Shown here: positions 59,432 through 64,000 of the stretch, one piece after another | Layout of the letters: every line of letters begins with the position of its first letter | How positions within the stretch are numbered: the first letter of the stretch is position 1 | Assembly: GCA_016721115.1 (NCBI GenBank) | Contig: JADKIW010000001.1 | Coordinates: 2,061,501 to 2,125,500 of the forward strand | DNA: 64,000 nt | Reading direction: 5' to 3' | DNA from: Candidatus Defluviilinea proxima | GTDB lineage: Bacteria > Chloroflexota > Anaerolineae > Anaerolineales > Villigracilaceae | Position numbers and translations under genes: made by a program | Notes under the pieces: generated by a model | Databases searched by the model: none | What the model saw: the letters and a program-made list of their open reading frames with translations, nothing else | Told to the model about the DNA's origin: nothing

Positions 59432-60865
59432 ATGGAACTCACAAACATTGGAAGATATGAGATCAAAAAAGAACTGGGACGCGGTGGCATGGCGACGGTC
59501 TATCATGCGTTTGATACCAGCTTTAATCGCGAAGTGGCCATCAAGATATTGCCGCGTGAATTTCTTCATAACCCACAATTTTTAGATCGTTTCCAGCGTG
59601 AAGTAAAGACCATCGCGCAATTGGAGCATCCGGCGATTGTGCCGGTCTATGATGTAGGTGAGCATGATGGGATTCCCTATTTTGTCATGCGGTATATGCC
59701 CGGCGGTTCACTGTCCGATATGATCAAAAAGGGACGTTTCAGTCCTGAAGATACCGCGCGAATTGTGGAGCGGTTGGCTTCGGCGTTGTCGTATGCCCAT
59801 CGCAAGGGTGTCATTCACCGTGACCTCAAACCCGATAATATTCTTTTTAATGAAGATGCTTATCCGTTCATTTCGGATTTTGGGATCGCGAAAATCTCAG
59901 AGTCCCAAACCAACCTGACAGGGAGCGGGATCATCGGTACGCCCGCATACATGAGCCCTGAACAGGCCACGGGCGATGCTCTCGATCATCGCAGTGATGT
60001 GTACGGGCTGGGCGTGATCGTCTATCAAATGTTGACCGGGCAACAACCCTATAATGCAGATACTCCCATGGGTGTGGCGATCAAACACGTCACCGACCCT
60101 GTGCCCGATATCCGCTTGATCGCTTCAGACCTCTCTGAAGAATTGGCTGATGTCATGAAGAAAGTACTTGCCAAAAATCGTGACGAGCGATATTCGAGCG
60201 CTGTGGAATTTGCGCGTGCGTTGAATCAGGTTGTCTTTGGTAGTCCCGGCGCGATCCAAGAATCCTCACCGACCATCCGCTTGATCGAAAAGGAAAAAGA
60301 ATCTCCTGCGAAGAATAAAATGTTATATATCGCTGGTGGGATTGTCGTTGGGATGCTTTTGTTGGGCGCGTTGATCTTCGGTGGAATCAAGTTATTCGGA
60401 AGCCAGAATGCAGTAGTTCCCACAGCTACGCAACAAATTGTCCCGGTGACGGAAGCTCTTGCAACCAATACAGTCGCCGATGCCTTTTTGCCGATGTGCA
60501 AGCCACCTCAAAAACCACCCATTGAATCCATGATCAATGAAACAAATAGGGCTTGTACGCGTGGCGTTCCCTACACAACCTATGAGATTCCCAAAGGTGC
60601 TACGTTCGAGACCCTGAACAGTGAATTCAAGTGTTCCGTTGTAGGAAGCAAAGGTGATAAGGACCTAATCGCCTGCACAGGGAAACCCTTGTTCACTTTT
60701 GACCTCAAGGTATGTATACCCCAGGTTGCGCCTGCCCTTGTTATGGATTCGGGCAAGTGCCCAGCCAATGCAGGTCTTAACGAAGCGGACCAGTGTTGTG
60801 CGCCAGCCCCCAAAGATGATGCCGGGTGCATAATTTTCCAAGCGGAAACAACAGGTTGTAATTAA
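59432..60865 (+). CDS. Membrane Ser/Thr protein kinase (Hanks type) with Cys-rich ectodomain
   Basis: 477 residues from the ATG at 59432, where the kinase N-lobe begins (IGRYEIKKELGRGGMATVYHAFD). Lys in VAIKIL, catalytic D131 in HRDLKPDN, DFGIAK, TPAYMSPEQAT, so all kinase elements are present and it should be active. Single TM about 297-318. The outside part (about 325-477) has about eleven Cys (CKPP, NRACTRG, FKCS, IACTG, KVCI, GKCP, QCCAP, GCIIF, TGCN) and looks disulphide-rich, without PASTA repeats. The ligand outside is unknown. Cytoplasmic targets cannot be inferred. Confidence 0.92.
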   Translation: MELTNIGRYEIKKELGRGGMATVYHAFDTSFNREVAIKILPREFLHNPQFLDRFQREVKTIAQLEHPAIVPVYDVGEHDGIPYFVMRYMPGGSLSDMIKKGRFSPEDTARIVERLASALSYAHRKGVIHRDLKPDNILFNEDAYPFISDFGIAKISESQTNLTGSGIIGTPAYMSPEQATGDALDHRSDVYGLGVIVYQMLTGQQPYNADTPMGVAIKHVTDPVPDIRLIASDLSEELADVMKKVLAKNRDERYSSAVEFARALNQVVFGSPGAIQESSPTIRLIEKEKESPAKNKMLYIAGGIVVGMLLLGALIFGGIKLFGSQNAVVPTATQQIVPVTEALATNTVADAFLPMCKPPQKPPIESMINETNRACTRGVPYTTYEIPKGATFETLNSEFKCSVVGSKGDKDLIACTGKPLFTFDLKVCIPQVAPALVMDSGKCPANAGLNEADQCCAPAPKDDAGCIIFQAETTGCN

Positions 60866-60879
60866 ACAAAACAGAATGG

Positions 60880-60908
60880 ATCGGGCGGCGCACATGCTGC
60901 CCGATTTT
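60880..60908 (+). terminator. Intrinsic terminator of the kinase gene
   Basis: ATCGGGC (60880-60886) and GCCCGAT (60899-60905), with inner GGC/GC pairing, then TTTCATTT. Confidence 0.75.
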
Positions 60909-60922
60909 CATTTAAAAATAAA

Positions 60923-60943
60923 ACCAGCCCGCATGGGGCTGGT
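60923..60943 (-). terminator. Terminator of the small minus-strand gene
   Basis: On the minus strand ACCAGCCC-CATGC-GGGCTGGT followed by TTTATTTTTA, after the stop at 60970. Confidence 0.8.
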
Positions 60944-60969
60944 CTGCTTGGTGCAAAAAGGGAAGTTGA

Positions 60970-61134
60970 CTACTGTTCCTGGCTGACTGTCTGTTTTTCT
61001 TCGCTTGTTTCTTCCGTCTTTACTTCAACTTCCTCTTTGGTCTTCTCCAGTTTGCGCTTTAGCTTTTCCTCTTTTTTCTTCTGCTTGGCGATTTCTTTTT
61101 GACGTTTTTCGTATTTGTAGTTTGGCTTCGGCAT
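60970..61134 (-). CDS. 54-residue Lys/Glu-rich small protein
   Basis: Starts MPKPNYKYEKRQKEIAKQKKK and continues as a charged helix (KEEKLKRKLEKTKEEV). Preceded by AAAGGAG and followed by a terminator, so it is a real single-gene unit. The MPKPNY.FEKRQKE start is a conserved pattern in many bacteria, as far as I recall, with no known function. Possibly a nucleic-acid-associated peptide. Confidence 0.8.
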   Translation of the reverse strand: MPKPNYKYEKRQKEIAKQKKKEEKLKRKLEKTKEEVEVKTEETSEEKQTVSQEQ

Positions 61135-61207
61135 TACGCGCTCCTTTCAAGGCGGATTTTTGAATGCTTAAAAATCATTATAGCATCAACGATGATAAAA
61201 TCATTGC

Positions 61208-62047
61208 ATGGGCACACTTTATCTTATTGCAACCCCCATCGGCAATCTCGAAGATATGTCACCACGTGCGGTTCGCATTTTGAAGGAAGCGACCCTCATC
61301 GCGGCTGAGGATACACGTCACACCGGCAAGCTTCTCAAACACTTTGAGATCGAAACTCCTCTCACAAGTTACTTCGAACACAACAAACTCAATAAATTGG
61401 ATTTCATCCTCGAAAAGCTTTCACTGGGAGATGTGGCTCTGGTCTCGGATGCAGGGACTCCCGCGATCAACGACCCCGGCTACGAACTCGTCAAAGCCGC
61501 CCTCGCCTCGAACTTTAACGTTGTGCCTGTTCCCGGCCCATCGGCCCCTATCGCCGCCTTGACCGTTTCCGGCCTGCCCACGGACTCATTCCTGTACCTC
61601 GGTTACCTTCCAAGCAAGACCAGTGAACGCCATAAGTTCGTGGAGCAGATCGCCAGCCTGCCTTACACATTGATCTTTCTCGAATCCCCTCATCGCATCG
61701 TTGAATCGCTTGAAGATATTTTGTCTGTGTTAGGTGACCGTCGCATCTGTGTGGCCCGCGAAATGACCAAGATGTTCGAAGAATACTGGCGTGGGACGTT
61801 GAACGGGGCGGTGGAATATTTCAAGTCCCAGCCTGCTAGAGGGGAATTCACATTGGTAGTGGAAGGCAAGCCAAAAGACACGAACGAAAAATGGACCGAA
61901 GAACAATTGCTCGAGGCCATTAAAGAGGAATTGCTGGAAGAAAAATCAGCAAAGGATATTTCAATTGAATTAGCTAAACGAAGCGGGTGGAATAAAAAAG
62001 AGATCTATCGCATGGTAACTCATCGTGGTGATGAAGATGAATCTTGA
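61208..62047 (+). CDS. rsmI: 16S rRNA 2'-O-methyltransferase RsmI
   Basis: 279 residues. Tetrapyrrole-methylase-fold enzyme that methylates the 2'-OH of C1402 in 16S rRNA with SAM. Signature: MGTLYLIATPIGNLEDMSPRAVRILKEATLIAAEDTRHTGKLLKHF, SYFEHNK, LVSDAGTPAINDPGYELV, VPVPGPSAPIAALTVSGLPTDSFLYLGYLP and ICVAREMTKMFEEYWRGTL. Normal length (about 280). The next gene overlaps its end by about 17 bases. Confidence 0.97.
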   Translation: MGTLYLIATPIGNLEDMSPRAVRILKEATLIAAEDTRHTGKLLKHFEIETPLTSYFEHNKLNKLDFILEKLSLGDVALVSDAGTPAINDPGYELVKAALASNFNVVPVPGPSAPIAALTVSGLPTDSFLYLGYLPSKTSERHKFVEQIASLPYTLIFLESPHRIVESLEDILSVLGDRRICVAREMTKMFEEYWRGTLNGAVEYFKSQPARGEFTLVVEGKPKDTNEKWTEEQLLEAIKEELLEEKSAKDISIELAKRSGWNKKEIYRMVTHRGDEDES

Positions 62048-63143
62048 AATTAAGCCTGTGGAAAATGATGCAGAGAGTGCTCCTGTCTCTTTACCGGTCC
62101 CGCTTATGTGGTGGGGACGGGTTTTATATGGTCTTTTTGTAACGATTACAACTGCGCTTGCTTTTTGGGGCACTGATTTCTTCAAACCCGAATGGCAGGA
62201 TGGACAATTCAAATCGTATCTGACCCTGTTTCTCTTCCCTGAAGCTTCTTTGTTGTTCATTTTGTTATTGGCGTATTCTATTATCTGCTATTTACTTCTC
62301 CTGGTTGCTCCCGCTCGTTTCTCAGAGTCGTTCATTGTCCGTTTGGGAATTTATACAGGCGCTTTTCTTGCTTTGCAGTACAGTATCATCACGTTGATCT
62401 GGTCTGTTGCATCTTCTGTTTCAGTGATCATCGTTCTTCTGCTTTGGGCATCTCCCTTCATTCTCTTATTCTTATACCGACTAGCCATCACAAAGTGGAC
62501 ATCTCGTGATGTAAATAAGTTCTTGCTAATCTTGGTGTTAATCGGTTTCCTGCTTGCCCTCGTGCTCACAAGGGGTAGTGCCTTGTTGTTGATGTTGGCA
62601 GCGTTTGCGCTGGCTTCACCGTTCTGGTCACTCATGATCTCTTCGCGGGCCGCAATCTGGTTATTCAAAAATCACGAAACGAAATTCACCCTCCCGCACG
62701 GACTTGGACTTGTTGCATGGCTTTCTGCTTACGTGGCTGCGTGGCGTTTTGATATCCTCAAAATGTATGAGCTATACACGGCCTTGCCTCCACAGCCGCC
62801 TCCTGATTGCTATATCGCCACTGCCGCCGCACACGGACATCCGCGATTTGTCCGTTCGTGGACTGTCAAACGTGCGGACGGAAAATTGTTGAAGGTGAAC
62901 GCTCAATTGCAGATCCTGAAGTGTGCCGAATTGGCATTAGCGGCAACATACCCGAATATACACAAGCATCTTCGTAAACTGTATGATGTCATTGGGAAGT
63001 CTTTGGCGCGCAGGATTCAGAATCCATTTCTGGCAGATGGTGCGTATTTGTTGTTAAAGCCTTTTGAATGGGCGTCGAGAAAAGTTCTACGATTGATCGT
63101 CCATGAGATTGATGTGGTTGCCAGGTCCATGTATATTATGTAG
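62031..63143 (+). CDS. Membrane protein with CYIATA motif (DUF6688-like)
   Basis: About 370 residues. ATG at 62031 or 62037 within the end of rsmI; GTG at 62025 also possible. Seven or eight hydrophobic helices (about 28-245). The cytoplasmic or external end has PDCYIATAAAHGHPRFVRSW, a CYIATA box as in CFI-box/DUF6688-type proteins, then helices ending EIDVVARSMYIM. Function unknown. Coupling with rsmI by overlap may be coincidental. Confidence 0.75.
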   Translation: MKMNLEIKPVENDAESAPVSLPVPLMWWGRVLYGLFVTITTALAFWGTDFFKPEWQDGQFKSYLTLFLFPEASLLFILLLAYSIICYLLLLVAPARFSESFIVRLGIYTGAFLALQYSIITLIWSVASSVSVIIVLLLWASPFILLFLYRLAITKWTSRDVNKFLLILVLIGFLLALVLTRGSALLLMLAAFALASPFWSLMISSRAAIWLFKNHETKFTLPHGLGLVAWLSAYVAAWRFDILKMYELYTALPPQPPPDCYIATAAAHGHPRFVRSWTVKRADGKLLKVNAQLQILKCAELALAATYPNIHKHLRKLYDVIGKSLARRIQNPFLADGAYLLLKPFEWASRKVLRLIVHEIDVVARSMYIM

Positions 63144-63251
63144 TCACAGCTGGATACACTTTTCCAGACCCTTCTCCAGAACCATGACTTGTTTTTGCAA
63201 GTGGTTGTACAATCTAAAAGTCATATTCAATTTATAAGATGAGGTACAGTT

Positions 63252-64000
63252 ATGGCAGAAGCAAAGAAGCAGGAAGAGAAACTTGCCCTGAGCAAGGCCG
63301 AAGGGAAGGAAGAAAAGACAACACCGAAAGATAACCTTGTCATTACCAAACACAAGGTGACCATCGGTGGCAAAGAGATCAAGTACACGGTCACAGCGGG
63401 GACGATGATCTTGAAAGAGGAAACAGCTGATCGTGAGAAAGAAGCGGAGGGGGAGAAGCCGCGTGCACAGATCTTCTTCATCGCATATACCAAAGATGGT
63501 GTGACCGATAAGTCCAAGCGTCCCATCACGTTTTCATTCAATGGCGGGCCGGGCTCATCGTCTGTGTGGCTGCACCTTGGGGTGTTGGGTCCACGCCGCG
63601 TGGTGTTGACCGATGAAGGTGAATTGCCCAAGCCGCCATTCAAGTTGACGGATAATCAATTTTCCATTTTGGATGACACCGACTTGGTGTTCATTGACCC
63701 GATGAATACGGGCTATACCCGCCCTGTGGATGGGGTGGCGCCGAAGGAATGGCACGGCTTCAAAAAGGATATTCAACTGGTGGGTGATTTCATTCGCCTG
63801 TATACCACACGCAACAACCGCTGGCTTTCGCCGAAGTTTCTGGCGGGTGAATCGTATGGTACAACGCGCTCGGCCGGGCTCTCGGGTTATTTGCAAGAAC
63901 GGCATGGCATGTATTTGAACGGCTTGATGTTGATCTCGGTGGTGCTTGATTTCGGGACGATTGATTTCAATCTCAATAACGATCTGCCGAATATTCTGTT
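63252..64000 (+). CDS. S10 serine carboxypeptidase-like protein (3' end outside window)
   Basis: 249 residues visible from the ATG at 63252; the frame is open to the window's end. S10 signature: RPITFSFNGGPGSSSVWLHLGVLGPRRV (oxyanion region) and nucleophile Ser in FLAGESYGTTRSAGLSGYLQ (GESYG). DLVFIDPMNTGYTRP is the typical link. N-terminal part is charged, with no signal peptide, unlike secreted eukaryotic relatives. Removes C-terminal residues from peptides at acidic pH in known members. Catalytic Asp and His should lie beyond base 64000. Confidence 0.93.
   Translation, partial: MAEAKKQEEKLALSKAEGKEEKTTPKDNLVITKHKVTIGGKEIKYTVTAGTMILKEETADREKEAEGEKPRAQIFFIAYTKDGVTDKSKRPITFSFNGGPGSSSVWLHLGVLGPRRVVLTDEGELPKPPFKLTDNQFSILDDTDLVFIDPMNTGYTRPVDGVAPKEWHGFKKDIQLVGDFIRLYTTRNNRWLSPKFLAGESYGTTRSAGLSGYLQERHGMYLNGLMLISVVLDFGTIDFNLNNDLPNIL

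Noticed and set aside
1..64000. tRNA, rRNA or transposase genes
   Set aside because: No cloverleaf with TTCGA-type arm, no rRNA core and no transposase motif was recognised by eye in either strand.

Overview
The window looks like a chromosomal segment of a Chloroflexota bacterium, most likely class Anaerolineae. This is inferred from protein style, not from a marker gene. The signs are many short-signal lipoproteins (lipobox ending in Cys) followed by Thr-Pro-rich stalks, an M23-golvesin-GerMN cell-wall protein, a deazaflavin-type nitroreductase, tandem multi-sensor histidine kinases, and many short palindromic or REP-like spacer elements. No rRNA, tRNA, CRISPR array, transposase or phage gene was recognised. 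Gene density is high and most spacers hold hairpins or dispersed repeats.

Layout. 1-3.1 kb (minus): aldo/keto reductase (cut by the window edge), a PD-(D/E)XK nuclease-like protein, an ASCH protein, a deazaflavin-dependent nitroreductase and SurE. 3.2-10.4 kb: cell-envelope genes, namely a TolB-like lipoprotein, other lipoproteins, the large M23-golvesin-GerMN protein and a BNR-repeat protein. 10.4-22.1 kb: a sensory block of one periplasmic solute-binding lipoprotein overlapping a 1600-residue histidine kinase (Cache, HAMP, 2 PAS, 4 GAF), then two more multi-PAS/GAF histidine kinases. No response regulator lies inside the block. 22.2-26.5 kb: a conserved hypothetical, a MobA-like nucleotidyltransferase and a PAP2 phosphatase, facing a minus-strand M23 peptidase, a degenerate SDR and a DinB protein.

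26.5-31.9 kb: a cyclic-di-GMP-I riboswitch with terminator ahead of a secreted M6 metalloprotease, a lipoprotein, Hsp20, a BMP-like lipoprotein and an orphan receiver protein. 32.0-38.6 kb: a 31-codon ORF with strong expression signals, then an array of GNAT acetyltransferases (one split by a single-base deletion in a C tract), a zinc-ribbon protein with a Lys/Ala/Pro tail, a HAD phosphatase and a 444-residue GNAT. 38.7-43.3 kb: an MFS transporter, a lipoprotein with SH3b and MopE-like ends, and four small minus-strand genes (VOC, YdeI/OmdA-like, DinB, DUF4287/DUF5655). 43.7-48.5 kb (minus): DUF4434, AGE epimerase, AAC(3)-like acetyltransferase, NodB deacetylase and MOSC; the last four are overlapping or abutting and probably one operon.

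48.6-64 kb: small zinc ribbon, lipoprotein, B3/B4-domain protein, NERD nuclease, membrane-anchored clostripain-like peptidase between related repeats, ABC exporter with an unusual insert, APH-like kinase, two alpha/beta hydrolases, a TetR regulator with two matching operators, a membrane Ser/Thr kinase, a 54-residue Lys/Glu-rich protein, RsmI, a CYIATA-motif membrane protein and the start of an S10 carboxypeptidase.

The main theme is sensing and remodelling the cell surface and surroundings: secreted peptidases (two M23, M6, C11, S10), lipoproteins, sensor kinases and a c-di-GMP switch. A second theme is small-molecule modification (GNAT array, AAC(3)-like, APH-like, MFS, ABC).
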